Below, piece by piece: positions 1 through 8,189 of a stretch of DNA of 17,649 nucleotides (its first letter is position 1; each line of letters starts with the position of its first letter). A program made the translations under genes and the position numbers. Source of the DNA: DATAEU01 sp046735355 (GTDB taxonomy: Bacteria; Actinomycetota; UBA4738; HRBIN12); the NCBI GenBank assembly GCA_046735355.1, contig JBKPTC010000053.1:1-17649 (forward strand), given 5' to 3'. The notes beneath the pieces were generated by a model. It made no database searches. It saw only the letters and a list, made by a program, of their open reading frames with translations, and was not told where the DNA came from.

Positions 1-256
1 CCTTGAAGCCGTAGTCCTCCAGACCCCACGGCGCGTGCTCGCGGCTGGAGCCGCAGCCGAAGTTGCGGCCGGCGACGAGGATCGGGTTGCGCGGCAGGTC
101 CCAGCCCGGCTCCTTGGCCCAGTCGTAGAAGAGGAACTCGCCGAAGCCCGTGCGCTGCACGCGCTTGAGGAACTGCTTGGGCATGATCTGGTCGGTGTCG
201 ACGTCGCTGCGGTCGAGCGGTACCGCGCGCCCCGTGTGCGTGGTGAACGCGTTCAC
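1..256 (-). CDS. leuD: 3-isopropylmalate dehydratase small subunit, LeuD (partial, C-terminus outside window)
   Basis: LeuD is the swivel-domain subunit of isopropylmalate isomerase, which with LeuC converts 2-isopropylmalate to 3-isopropylmalate in leucine synthesis in the cytoplasm. The 85 visible residues carry the family signatures: the early DVDTDQIMPKQFLK stretch and the substrate-loop region RNFGCGSSREHAPW. The GTG start at 256 overlaps the leuC stop by four bases (GTGA), so the two genes are probably translationally coupled. The rest of the gene, usually about 190-200 residues in all, lies beyond base 1. The identity is secure from these motifs and from its position after leuC. Confidence 0.96.
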   Translation of the reverse strand, partial: MNAFTTHTGRAVPLDRSDVDTDQIMPKQFLKRVQRTGFGEFLFYDWAKEPGWDLPRNPILVAGRNFGCGSSREHAPWGLEDYGFK

Positions 257-1635
257 GACGGCGCTCCGAGCTCGTCCGGCGCGCAGAAGTGCCCGGCGAC
301 GGCGGTGGCGGCCGCGACGGCGGGCGAGACGAGGTGGGTGCGTCCCCCCTTGCCCTGGCGGCCCTCGAAGGTCCGGTTGCTCGTCGACGCCGAACGCTCC
401 CCCGGTGCCAGCTGATCGGGGTTCATGCCGAGGCACATCGAGCAGCCCGCGTCGCGCCACTCGAACCCGGCCGCGCGGAACACCTCGTCGAGGCCCTCCT
501 CCTCGGCCTGTCGCTTCACGAGCATGGAGCCCGGCACGACCATCGCCCGAAGGCCCTCGTCGACCTTGCGTCCGCGGAGGATCGCGGCGGCCTCGCGCAG
601 GTCCCCGATCCGGCTGTTGGTGCACGACCCGATGAACACCGTGTCCGGCCGGATCTCGCGAACCGGCGTTCCCGGCCGCAGGGCCATGTACGCCAGCGCG
701 CGCTCGGCGGCCTCGTCGGCCGGGTCGGGGACGACGCCGTCGATCGGAACGGTCTGACCCGGGTTGGTGCCCCAGCTGACGTGCGGCCGAAGCGTCGTCG
801 CGTCGATCCGGACCTCCTCGTCGAACGCCGCGTCGTCGTCGGTGGCGAGCGACCGCCAGTGCTCGAGCGCGCGCTCCCACGCTCCGCCGCTCGGCGCGTG
901 CGGGCGGCCCTCCAGATACGCGAACGTCGTGTCGTCGGGCGCGATCATGCCGGCCCGCGCCCCCGCCTCGATCGACATGTTGCAGACGGTCATCCGCCCC
1001 TCCATCGACAGCGAGCGGATCGCGCTGCCGCGGTATTCCACCACCGTGCCGACGCCGCCGCTCGTGCCGATGCGCGCGATGATCGCGAGGATCACGTCCT
1101 TGGCCGACACGCCGCCCGGCAGCTCGCCCTCGACGGTGATCGCCTTGGTTCCCGGGCGGACCTGCGGAAGCGTCTGCGTGGCGAGGACGTGCTCGACCTC
1201 GCTGGTTCCGATCCCGAACGCCAGCGCGCCGAAGGCACCGTGCGTGCTGGTGTGCGAGTCGCCACAGACGATGACCATGCCCGGCTGCGTCAGTCCCATC
1301 TGCGGGCCGATCACGTGGACGATGCCCTGACCGGCGTGGCCCGTCGGGAACAGCGTGATGCCGAACTCGGCGCAGTTCCGCGCGAGCGCGTCCATCTGCT
1401 GCTGGCTGATCGCCTCGACGGCCCCCGGCGCGGTCGGGACGTTGTGGTCCATCGTGGCGAGCGTCAGGTCGGGGCGTCGGACGGGTCGGCCGGCGAGCCG
1501 GAGGCCGTCGAACGCCTGCGGGCTCGTCACCTCGTGTACGAGGTGGAGGTCGACGTACAGGAGGTCGGGCTCGCCCGCCGCCGCACGGACGACGTGCTCG
1601 TCCCACACCTTCTCCGACATCGTTCGTCCGGCCAT
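253..1635 (-). CDS. leuC: 3-isopropylmalate dehydratase large subunit, LeuC
   Basis: LeuC is the aconitase-like catalytic subunit carrying the [4Fe-4S] cluster of isopropylmalate isomerase. The 460-residue product matches the family length. It shows DHNVPT near residue 63, GDSHTSTHGAFGALAFGIG at about 125-143, and the three cluster cysteines C338 (in IGSCTNSR), C398 and C401 (in CSMC). The 60- and 3-residue spacings are those of known LeuC proteins. I chose the ATG at 1635 because GGAGG lies six bases upstream; a second ATG at 1620 lacks such a site. The open frame continues to 1878 but that part reads into the divergent regulator. The gene is coupled to leuD and faces an IclR gene, the layout known from actinobacterial leuCD loci, where the regulator (NdgR or LtbR) controls leuCD. 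Confidence 0.97.
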   Translation of the reverse strand: MAGRTMSEKVWDEHVVRAAAGEPDLLYVDLHLVHEVTSPQAFDGLRLAGRPVRRPDLTLATMDHNVPTAPGAVEAISQQQMDALARNCAEFGITLFPTGHAGQGIVHVIGPQMGLTQPGMVIVCGDSHTSTHGAFGALAFGIGTSEVEHVLATQTLPQVRPGTKAITVEGELPGGVSAKDVILAIIARIGTSGGVGTVVEYRGSAIRSLSMEGRMTVCNMSIEAGARAGMIAPDDTTFAYLEGRPHAPSGGAWERALEHWRSLATDDDAAFDEEVRIDATTLRPHVSWGTNPGQTVPIDGVVPDPADEAAERALAYMALRPGTPVREIRPDTVFIGSCTNSRIGDLREAAAILRGRKVDEGLRAMVVPGSMLVKRQAEEEGLDEVFRAAGFEWRDAGCSMCLGMNPDQLAPGERSASTSNRTFEGRQGKGGRTHLVSPAVAAATAVAGHFCAPDELGAPS

Positions 1636-1691
1636 CCGACGCCTCCGCCGAGCCCGAGCCCGTCCGGAAAGCCGTCTCGGCCGGAGGGCTT

Positions 1692-1727
1692 GTCCCGAAT
1701 AATGGGACGTGGTACCAAATATCGGGA
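1692..1727. promoter_or_regulatory. Candidate operator/promoter between leuC and the IclR gene
   Basis: The 91-bp divergent gap holds an exact inverted repeat, GTCCC-N7-GGGAC, at 1692-1708. A wider imperfect repeat pairs TCCCGAATA (1693-1701) with TATCGGGA (1720-1727). This AT-richer patch stands out from its GC-rich surroundings. A weak plus-strand promoter can be drawn as TTGTCC (1690-1695), 17 bases, then TACCAA (1713-1718), which would start transcription almost at the ATG at 1727 (leaderless). IclR proteins commonly bind palindromes in such divergent regions; binding here is inferred. Confidence 0.45.
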
Positions 1728-2467
1728 TGACCCTACCACCGACGCACGAGGCGGTCGAGACCGGTGTCGGCGTCCTCGACCGCTCGGTTCGGGTCCTCTT
1801 GGCCGTTCGTGACGGCGCCGGGACGTTGCCTCGTCTGGTCGAGGCGACCGGATTGTCACGTTCGACGGCGCACCGCATCGTTCGCGCGCTCGAGGCGCAC
1901 GGTCTCGTGCGGTTCGAGGGCGGCCTCGGCTACCGCCTCGGTCCGATGCTCTACCGGCTCGGTGCCCAGGCTGCCGGCGGTCTTCCGCTCGCCGACGTCG
2001 CCCGACCGAGCCTCGAGCGCCTCACCGAGACGACCGGTGAAAGCTCGCAGCTGTACGTGCGGTTCGACGACGTCCGCCTCTGCGTCGCCGCCGTCGAGTC
2101 GCCGAACGAGCTCCGCACGATCGTCCGGATCGGTGCCGAGCTGCCGCTCGCGCGCGGGTCGGCCGGAAAGGCGCTCGTCGCGTGGTCGACCGCGGTCGAC
2201 CACGAGCGGACGGCCAAGGGGGCGCCGGACGCGCGGCGATGGCTCCAACAGCTCGAGACGACTCGGCGACGAGGGTGGGCGCAGAGCACCGAGGAGCGGC
2301 AGGCGGGCGTGGGATCGGTCAGCGCGCCGGTGTTCGGCGCGGGCGGAGCCGTGATCGGCGCCGTCTCCGTGTCGGGCCCCGTCGGGCGGATGCGCGGTGC
2401 GCTCGGCCAGCGGTACGCGCCGGCCGTGCTCGCCGCGGCGCGAGAGATCGAAGGTGCGCTCGGCTGA
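1727..2467 (+). CDS. IclR-family transcriptional regulator (NdgR/LtbR-like)
   Basis: This is a 246-residue DNA-binding regulator of the IclR family. An N-terminal winged helix-turn-helix lies at about residues 17-72, with the recognition helix around LSRSTAHRIVRALEAHGL. The IclR effector domain follows at about 90-245, with the typical GSAGKALVAW, GVGSVSAPVF and AVSVSGP stretches. Divergent placement against leuCD matches NdgR of Streptomyces and LtbR of Corynebacterium, which act on leucine genes, so leuCD is the likely target (inference from synteny). The start is uncertain. A GTG at 1709 would add six residues, but it lies within the palindrome region. The ATG at 1727 leaves the operator upstream and needs leaderless translation, since no Shine-Dalgarno sequence is visible. 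The gene ends 18 bp from the convergent kinase gene. Confidence 0.9.
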   Translation: MTLPPTHEAVETGVGVLDRSVRVLLAVRDGAGTLPRLVEATGLSRSTAHRIVRALEAHGLVRFEGGLGYRLGPMLYRLGAQAAGGLPLADVARPSLERLTETTGESSQLYVRFDDVRLCVAAVESPNELRTIVRIGAELPLARGSAGKALVAWSTAVDHERTAKGAPDARRWLQQLETTRRRGWAQSTEERQAGVGSVSAPVFGAGGAVIGAVSVSGPVGRMRGALGQRYAPAVLAAAREIEGALG

Positions 2468-2485
2468 CGGCCGGCCGCGGCTCCG

Positions 2486-4390
2486 TCAGGACTCGGGCAG
2501 ATAGATCCGGAACGAGGCGCCGCCGCCCGGGCGGTCCTCGACCCACGCGCGTCCTCCGTGCAGCTCCGCGAACCTGCAGACGAGCGACAGGCCGATCCCG
2601 GTGCCGGGAAGGTCCTGCGCCGCGCGCCCGCGGTGGAACGCCTCGAACACGTCGCGCTTGAGGTCGTCGGGGACGCCCGGCCCGTCGTCCTCGACGATGA
2701 TCGTCGCGCCGTCCGGTAGCCGGCGAACGCCCACCCAGATCGTCGACGTCGCCGGAGTGTGCCGCCCCGCGTTCGCGAGCAGGTTCTCGACCATCCGCTC
2801 CACCTTCGAGCCGTCGACGGCGACTCGACAGGACTCGAGGTCGAGCTCGACCGTCCGTCGCCCGAGGACGTCGCGGGTCTCGTCGACCATCCGGCGGACG
2901 AGGTCGGCGAGGTCCACCGGAAATCGCCGCGGCTCGATGATGCCGTGGTCGAGGCGCTCGACATCGAGCAGGTCGGACAGGAGCGCGTGCATGCCCCTCG
3001 ACCGCGCTTGGAGCGTTCGCAGGAGCGCCGCCCGCTCGTCGGTCGTGATCTCCTCCCCGAGGCGCTCGAGCGTGCTCGCGGCGCCGAGGATCGCGGTGAG
3101 CGGCGCCTTGAGGTCGTGTGACAGCGTGTGCAGCAGCGTGTTCTTCAGGCCGTCGAGCGCCTGGAGCCGCTCGAGCGCCGTGTTGAGCTCCGCCTCGGCG
3201 CGCTTGCGCTCGGTGATGTCGAACATCGTTCCCTGGAGCACGAGCGGCCGGCCCTCGTCGTCCCGGACCGCGATCGCCTCGTCGAGGATCCAGATCCAGC
3301 GGCCGTCCTTGGCGCGCATCCGGTACTCGGCGCGGAAGGTGCGGCCCTCGCGCTGCGAGCGCTCCTCCTCGCGCCAGACCTCGTCGAGGTCGTCCGGATG
3401 CACGAACGACGCCATCGGATGCGGATGCGCGAGCCACTCCTCCGGCGTGTAGCCGAGGACGCGCTCGAGCTGCGGGCTGATGTAGAGCCATCTGCCGTCC
3501 GATCCGAACTCGCCGAGGTACACGATCGCCGGGATCTGCTCGACGAGCGCGCGGTACTTCGCCTCGAGCTCGGCGTGGTGCGCCGCCGCGGTCTTCGCCT
3601 CGGTGATGTCGAGCATGATTCCCTGCCAGAAGCTGACGCCGGACGCGGGGTCCTCGACGAGCACGGCCTCGTCGCGGAACCAGACCTCGCGCCCGTCGCG
3701 CGCGATCATCCGGTACTCCTCCGAGAAGTGCGTGCCGCTGCTCGCGGCCACTCGGTCGTTCGCCACGACGCGGTCGCGGTCGTCCGGATGCGTGGCCTTG
3801 ATCCACAGCGTGGGGTCGATCTGCCACTCGTACGTCGAATAGCCGAGGAGCGCCTCGGTCTGCGGGCTGATGAAGACGTCGCGGAACCCGGTCGGGCTGT
3901 CGGGATCGGGCGTCTGCGTGTACGTGATCGCGGGGATCTGCTCGACGAGCGTCCGATACGCGATCTCGGCCTCGCGCAGCTCGGCGTACCGCGCGCCGGC
4001 GGCCACGCGCCCGTCGACGTCGGACGCTCGGACGACGGCGAGCGCGTTGCCACCGTCTCCGATCGCCTCGGCCCACAGCCGGAGCACCCGCGTCTCGCCG
4101 GTCGAGGCGGAGACGCGCGCATCGAACCCGTCGATCGCGCCGCGCTCGTCGAGCGTGCGCCGGGCGCGTTCGTCGTCGAGCTCTCCGAAGATGCCGAGCG
4201 ACGACGTGCTCGAGCCGACGACCGCGTCTCGGTCGCGTCCGAGCAGGTACAGGAACGCGTCGTTCGCCTCGAGGATCGAGCCGTCCGCGAGACGCGCGAT
4301 CAGCAACCCCTGCGAGCTGCCGTGGAAGACGCGGCCGAGCAGGTCCTCGCGCTCGGGCGCCGACACCGCTGGCTCCATCGCACGTTGCAT
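2486..4390 (-). CDS. Soluble multi-PAS sensor histidine kinase (active-site residues intact)
   Basis: The 634-residue product autophosphorylates on a histidine in response to a signal read by its PAS domains. There is no transmembrane segment, so it is cytoplasmic. Three PAS domains can be drawn: about 20-125, 143-265 (with HPDDR near 201) and 278-395 (with HPDD near 331), the last two ending in the usual DITE. The HisKA domain carries the H-box LSHDLKAPLTAI with His425. The ATPase domain has an N-box (VENLLANAGRHTP, about 534), G1 (EDDGPGVPDD, about 567), an F-box (VFEAFHRG) and G2 (GTGIGLSLV, about 596). ATG codons at 4390 and 4378 are both possible; neither has a clear ribosome binding site. 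It is last of three co-directional genes, downstream of the PBP4 gene and a degenerate paralogue. No response regulator is adjacent, so its partner is unknown. Confidence 0.93.
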   Translation of the reverse strand: MQRAMEPAVSAPEREDLLGRVFHGSSQGLLIARLADGSILEANDAFLYLLGRDRDAVVGSSTSSLGIFGELDDERARRTLDERGAIDGFDARVSASTGETRVLRLWAEAIGDGGNALAVVRASDVDGRVAAGARYAELREAEIAYRTLVEQIPAITYTQTPDPDSPTGFRDVFISPQTEALLGYSTYEWQIDPTLWIKATHPDDRDRVVANDRVAASSGTHFSEEYRMIARDGREVWFRDEAVLVEDPASGVSFWQGIMLDITEAKTAAAHHAELEAKYRALVEQIPAIVYLGEFGSDGRWLYISPQLERVLGYTPEEWLAHPHPMASFVHPDDLDEVWREEERSQREGRTFRAEYRMRAKDGRWIWILDEAIAVRDDEGRPLVLQGTMFDITERKRAEAELNTALERLQALDGLKNTLLHTLSHDLKAPLTAILGAASTLERLGEEITTDERAALLRTLQARSRGMHALLSDLLDVERLDHGIIEPRRFPVDLADLVRRMVDETRDVLGRRTVELDLESCRVAVDGSKVERMVENLLANAGRHTPATSTIWVGVRRLPDGATIIVEDDGPGVPDDLKRDVFEAFHRGRAAQDLPGTGIGLSLVCRFAELHGGRAWVEDRPGGGASFRIYLPES

Positions 4391-4448
4391 CGGCCGGTTG
4401 GGGGACCCGCTTTACGTCCCGGTTTCATGCCCGTTCGGCCACCGGCCG
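4391..4448 (-). repeat. Nested inverted repeat between the PBP4 gene and the downstream kinase
   Basis: An exact 8-bp inverted repeat (CGGCCGGT at 4391-4398, ACCGGCCG at 4441-4448) fills the gap between the two genes. An inner GGGAC/GTCCC pair lies at 4402-4406 and 4416-4420. On the minus strand the structure ends immediately before the ATG at 4390 and has no T-run, so it looks less like a terminator than like an element affecting readthrough or translation. Chance is possible at this GC content. Confidence 0.3.
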
Positions 4449-4450
4449 GG

Positions 4451-6352
4451 TCAGGCGAGCGTCGCGCGGTTCGACAGCACGTGGACGACCTTGTCCTCGA
4501 TCCGGACCGCGGTCGCCTTCGACATGCCGGTCGACAGGATCGAGAACTCGATCCACCGGTCCTCGCGCTCGAGCCAGACCCAGCCCGACAACGCCGACTG
4601 CCCGTCGAGCGTCCCGGTCTTGGCTCGCACCCGGACGTCGTGGAGGCGATCGTTCAGCGTGCCCTGGCCACCGGCGGGCAGGGCGTGCCGCAGGTCGGCG
4701 CCCCAGGTCTGATCGTTCGCGAACGTGAGCAGGCGCAGGACGCCCGCCGCGTAGATGCGGTTGTCGTACGACAGGCCCGAGCTGTCGAACAGCGAGAAGC
4801 TGGCGCCGTGCGCGGCGGCGAACGCCTCGATCGCGTCCGCGGCCTTCCCGATCGTTCCCGGAGGCCCGGACCTCGCCGCGGCGAGTGACTTGCCGAGCAC
4901 CTCCGCGTACCAATTGTCCGACGGCCGGTCCATCGCGGTGAGCAGCGACACGAGCGGTCGTGACTCGATCGCCGCGATCGACGCGAGGCCGTCGGGCGGC
5001 ACGCCGTCGCCCGGACGCCCTCGAACGCGGATGCCGCGCGCCTCGAGCTTGTCGGTGAGCGCGGCCGCCGCCCGCTGCTCGGGGTCGCGGATCGGGCGCC
5101 CGCGGGCGACGTTGCGATCGAACGTCAGCGCGGTCGGCAGCGCGACCTCCTCGCGAGGGAACGACCGCTTCCACCCGCGTGCGAACCAGTCGTGCCGGAA
5201 GTACGTCGTCGCGCCCATCACGCTGCCCGCGACGCGCGTGATGCCCGCTCGCTCGAGCGCCGCGGCGAGCGCGCCCAGCCTCGCTCCCCGGATCTCGGGA
5301 TCGCCGCGTCCGAGGATCCACAGGTCGCCCTGCACGACGCCGTCGACGACGCTTCGGCCGGCGGCGAACGTCGGGATCCGGCGGTCCGGGCCGAACCGAT
5401 CGAGCAGCGCGATCGACAGGAGCAGCTTCTCGTTCGAGGCCGGGATGCGCGGTGCGGCGTCGGCGCGCTCGTACATCGCGTCGCCGTCGTCCGCGACGGC
5501 GATCGACACCGCCCGACCGCTCGCGGCCCGATCGATCGCCTTCATCCAGTCGGCCTCGACGATCCGGAACGGAAGCGTGATGCCGGTGCCGGCGAGGTTC
5601 AGCGCGTCCTGGACCGGCCACCGGGCGCGCAGCCGGACGAACCCGACGTCCTCCCATCCGAAGCACGGCGATACCGACGCGTGCGAGTCGGCGTCGAGCG
5701 TGAGCGTGTCGATCGTCGACCAGCGTCCCGACGAGCGCCGCTGTAGCTGCACGACCTGCCCCGGCTTCGGCGGCGAGACGGCGATGTCGACGTCGACGCA
5801 GCTGCCCGCCTCGAGCGAGGCCGCGACCGCCGCCGTGTCGACGAGCGCCCGCACCTTCACGACGATCGCGTCCGAGGCCACGAACGCGCACGAGCCGGTC
5901 GATGCGACCTGTGCGCGGAACCGTCCCGTCACCGGTTGGCCGTTCGAGAGCGAGAACGTTCCGTCGCCCGCCGAGGTCGTCGGACCGGCGGTCGCGATCC
6001 ACGGATCGGCCGGATCCGCGCGCCACGCGAGCCGGACCGATCGACCTGCGACGCACGTCGGATCCGCGACCTGCACGACGCCGGAGAACGCGACGGTCTG
6101 TCCAGACGTGATCGTCGTGCGCGACGCCGTCAGCGCGACCGCGGGCGTCGTCGCCGAGGCCGGTGCCGCGACGGCGGCGCCAAGCGCGAGCAGGGCGACC
6201 GTGAGGAGCGGGACGAGCCGGGCGTGACGGTGCGGGCGGCCGGATGTGGGGATCGGATCCTCCAGCGGTCGGGCGTGCGCTGCCGGGCTCCGGATGCTCG
6301 CACGTCGAGCGGCCGGCCTCAACCGGCGAACGGGGGAACGGGCGCCGTTCAC
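4451..6352 (-). CDS. dacB: Secreted PBP4-type D-alanyl-D-alanine carboxypeptidase with N-terminal beta-sandwich-like extension
   Basis: This is a penicillin-binding peptidase of family S13 (DacB/PBP4) that trims or cleaves peptidoglycan stem peptides outside the membrane. In 633-residue numbering the catalytic motifs are SNEK (S306-K309), SDN (478-480) and KTG (578-580). A signal peptide covers roughly residues 40-67 (basic RPHRHAR, then a leucine/alanine core ending APASA). Residues about 70-265 are an extension of two regions that look like Ig or carbohydrate-binding folds and contain cysteines, not part of the normal PBP4 core. The start is problematic. The only canonical starts in frame are GTG 6352 and TTG 6322, which put more than 30 residues before the signal peptide. 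A good GGAGG at 6263-6259 instead precedes an ATC codon at 6253-6251 that would give an ideal signal peptide. The gene lies between two related kinases. Confidence 0.92.
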   Translation of the reverse strand: MNGARSPVRRLRPAARRASIRSPAAHARPLEDPIPTSGRPHRHARLVPLLTVALLALGAAVAAPASATTPAVALTASRTTITSGQTVAFSGVVQVADPTCVAGRSVRLAWRADPADPWIATAGPTTSAGDGTFSLSNGQPVTGRFRAQVASTGSCAFVASDAIVVKVRALVDTAAVAASLEAGSCVDVDIAVSPPKPGQVVQLQRRSSGRWSTIDTLTLDADSHASVSPCFGWEDVGFVRLRARWPVQDALNLAGTGITLPFRIVEADWMKAIDRAASGRAVSIAVADDGDAMYERADAAPRIPASNEKLLLSIALLDRFGPDRRIPTFAAGRSVVDGVVQGDLWILGRGDPEIRGARLGALAAALERAGITRVAGSVMGATTYFRHDWFARGWKRSFPREEVALPTALTFDRNVARGRPIRDPEQRAAAALTDKLEARGIRVRGRPGDGVPPDGLASIAAIESRPLVSLLTAMDRPSDNWYAEVLGKSLAAARSGPPGTIGKAADAIEAFAAAHGASFSLFDSSGLSYDNRIYAAGVLRLLTFANDQTWGADLRHALPAGGQGTLNDRLHDVRVRAKTGTLDGQSALSGWVWLEREDRWIEFSILSTGMSKATAVRIEDKVVHVLSNRATLA

Positions 6353-6391
6353 GCGGTGGATCGAGTGGACCCGACGAACGTCGGTGGCGGC

Positions 6392-8050
6392 CTACGACGC
6401 GAGCAGAACGCGGAACGACGAGCCGCCGCCGTCGCGGTCCTCGACCCACGCGCGACCGCCGTGGAGCTCCGCGAAGCGGGCGACGAGGGCGAGCCCGATG
6501 CCCGCGGCGCCGGTGGGCGCGCTCTCGGGATGGCCCATCGGATGCGCGCCCTCGAACAGCGCCGCCTTGCGGTGGTCGGGAACGCCCGGTCCGTCGTCGT
6601 CGACCCGGATCAACACGCCCTCCGGCGCGGGAGCGACGCCCACCCAGATCGCGCAGCCGCCGGGCGTGTGGCGGGCGGCGTTCTCGAGGAGGTTCTCGAC
6701 GATGCGCGCGACCTTCGGGGCATCGAGCGGCACGGTGACGGGCTCGACGTCGAGCTCGACGGTCCGGCCCTCGAGCGACTCGGCCGACTCGACCACCTCG
6801 CGGACGAGCTCCGCCACGTCCACCGGAAACCGGCTCGGCTCGAGGATGCCGCGCCCGAGCCGGTCGAGGTCGACCAGGTCGTTGAGCAGCCGCTCCATCC
6901 GCCTGGCGCGCGAGGCCATCTGACGAAGCAGCTCGTGCGCCTCGTCGCGGTCGAGATCGAGCTCGGGTCGTTGCAGCGCGTTCGCGGCCGCGAGGATCGC
7001 CGTGAGCGGTGAGCGCAGGTCCTTCGACAGCGTCGACAGCATCGCGTTCTTGAGCGCGTCCATCCGGACGAGCCGTTCGGCCTGCGCGCGCTCGCGGTCG
7101 ACCGCGCCGACCAGCTCGAGCTCCGCCTCCTTCTGTCTGGTGATGTCGAGGAAGAACCCCTGCGAGTACAGCGGCGTTCCCTCGTCGTCGCGCACGACCA
7201 CCGCGACGTCGCGGACCCAGACGACGCCGCCGTCGCGCGCCACGATCCGGTACTCCTCGTCGAACACGCCCGTGTCGGCGCGGTCCTGATAGCGCGTCTG
7301 GCTCGCGACGATCCGCTCGCGGTCGTCGGGATGGATCAGCCGGAGCCACAGATCCGGGATGTCCTTCCACTCCTGCGGGCTGTAGCCGAACATCTCGATC
7401 GTCTGTGGGCTGGTGTAGATGTTCGTGGCCAGATCGTCGAGCTCGTCGATGAACACCGTCGCGGGCAGCGTCTCGACGAGCGAGCGGTAGCGGAGCTCGG
7501 CCTCGGTCGCCTGGTCGGCCGCCTGCTTCTCGGCCGACACGTCGAACATGACGCCCTGCCAGAACGTTCCGCCGGTGGCCGCGTCCTCGACCACGACGGC
7601 GTCGTCGCGGAACCACAACATGCGACCGTCGCGCGCGATCATCCGGTACTCGGCGTGGAAGGGTTGGTGCGTCACCTCGGCCGCGCGCTCGGCGGCGAGG
7701 ACCTTGGCGCGATCGGCGGGATGCCGGATCTTCCGCCACAGCTCCGGATCGGCCACGAACTCCGCCGGTGCGTAGCCGAGGATCCTCGCGGCTTGCGGCG
7801 AGACGAACGTCGTCCGCTGTCCCTTGGACGTGCTCCGGTCGTGGACCTCGGTGTACGTGATGCACGGGATCTGTTCGACGAGCGTTCGATAGTCGACGTG
7901 CGCGGCGGGCGATCCGGCCGCTCCCTCCGCCGAGCCGGGCGGCGACGCGGCGGCGGCGGTGCGGTCGACGACGTGGTCGTGCGCGGGTCGCGCTCGACCG
8001 GCCGGAGGCGGCGCCTCCGAGGACGTGTCCGCCGCCGGTCTGCCGAGCAT
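6392..8050 (-). CDS. PAS sensor kinase homologue lacking the phosphoacceptor histidine
   Basis: This protein of about 552 residues is a paralogue of the kinase at 2486-4390. Numbering from the GTG at 8053, it has a low-complexity N-terminus (1-50), two PAS domains (about 55-175 and 187-308), a HisKA-like region and an ATPase domain. The H-box reads LSKDLRSPLTAI, so Lys344 stands where His is expected (codon AAG, 7024-7022). CAC or CAT to AAG needs two base changes, so a single sequencing error is unlikely. The N-box (VENLLENAARHTP) and G1 (DDDGPGVPD) are kept, but the G2 box reads AAGIGL instead of GxGIGL and the F-box is weak. It may bind ATP and dimerise without carrying phosphate. Start: ATG 8050 or GTG 8053, with no clear ribosome binding site. 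It is first of the co-directional kinase-PBP4-kinase cluster. Confidence 0.92.
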   Translation of the reverse strand: MLGRPAADTSSEAPPPAGRARPAHDHVVDRTAAAASPPGSAEGAAGSPAAHVDYRTLVEQIPCITYTEVHDRSTSKGQRTTFVSPQAARILGYAPAEFVADPELWRKIRHPADRAKVLAAERAAEVTHQPFHAEYRMIARDGRMLWFRDDAVVVEDAATGGTFWQGVMFDVSAEKQAADQATEAELRYRSLVETLPATVFIDELDDLATNIYTSPQTIEMFGYSPQEWKDIPDLWLRLIHPDDRERIVASQTRYQDRADTGVFDEEYRIVARDGGVVWVRDVAVVVRDDEGTPLYSQGFFLDITRQKEAELELVGAVDRERAQAERLVRMDALKNAMLSTLSKDLRSPLTAILAAANALQRPELDLDRDEAHELLRQMASRARRMERLLNDLVDLDRLGRGILEPSRFPVDVAELVREVVESAESLEGRTVELDVEPVTVPLDAPKVARIVENLLENAARHTPGGCAIWVGVAPAPEGVLIRVDDDGPGVPDHRKAALFEGAHPMGHPESAPTGAAGIGLALVARFAELHGGRAWVEDRDGGGSSFRVLLAS

Positions 8051-8156
8051 CACGTAGACCGCATCGGCGGTCGGCCGACGGCGCTTGACCCATCCGGCCG
8101 CGAAGGGTCCGCCGTGCGGTGCCGTAACGGGCGCCGTGCTCGCCTACCCGCGATTT

Positions 8157-8189
8157 GAGCGATGTCGCCGGATGGGGTCATCATCGCTC
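8157..8189. repeat. 8-bp inverted repeat in the divergent gap before the RAM-domain gene
   Basis: GAGCGATG at 8157-8164 and CATCGCTC at 8182-8189 form an exact inverted repeat with a 17-bp spacer, between the divergent kinase homologue (start 8050) and the RAM gene (start 8315). It could be an operator for either gene. Downstream, 8201-8220 holds a second GC-rich dyad (CGCGCCC-GA-GGGCGCG). The 264-bp gap otherwise shows no convincing gene; open frames running through it are arginine-rich and look like composition artefacts. Confidence 0.3.

Noticed and set aside
289..1812. Plus-strand open frame across leuC
   Set aside because: It is antisense to leuC, which has every catalytic motif and correct length, and the product shows no family features.
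4425..8093. Long minus-strand frame spanning the PBP4 gene and the pseudokinase gene
   Set aside because: It is arginine-rich without motifs and lies in a different frame from two genes with clear catalytic or domain motifs.
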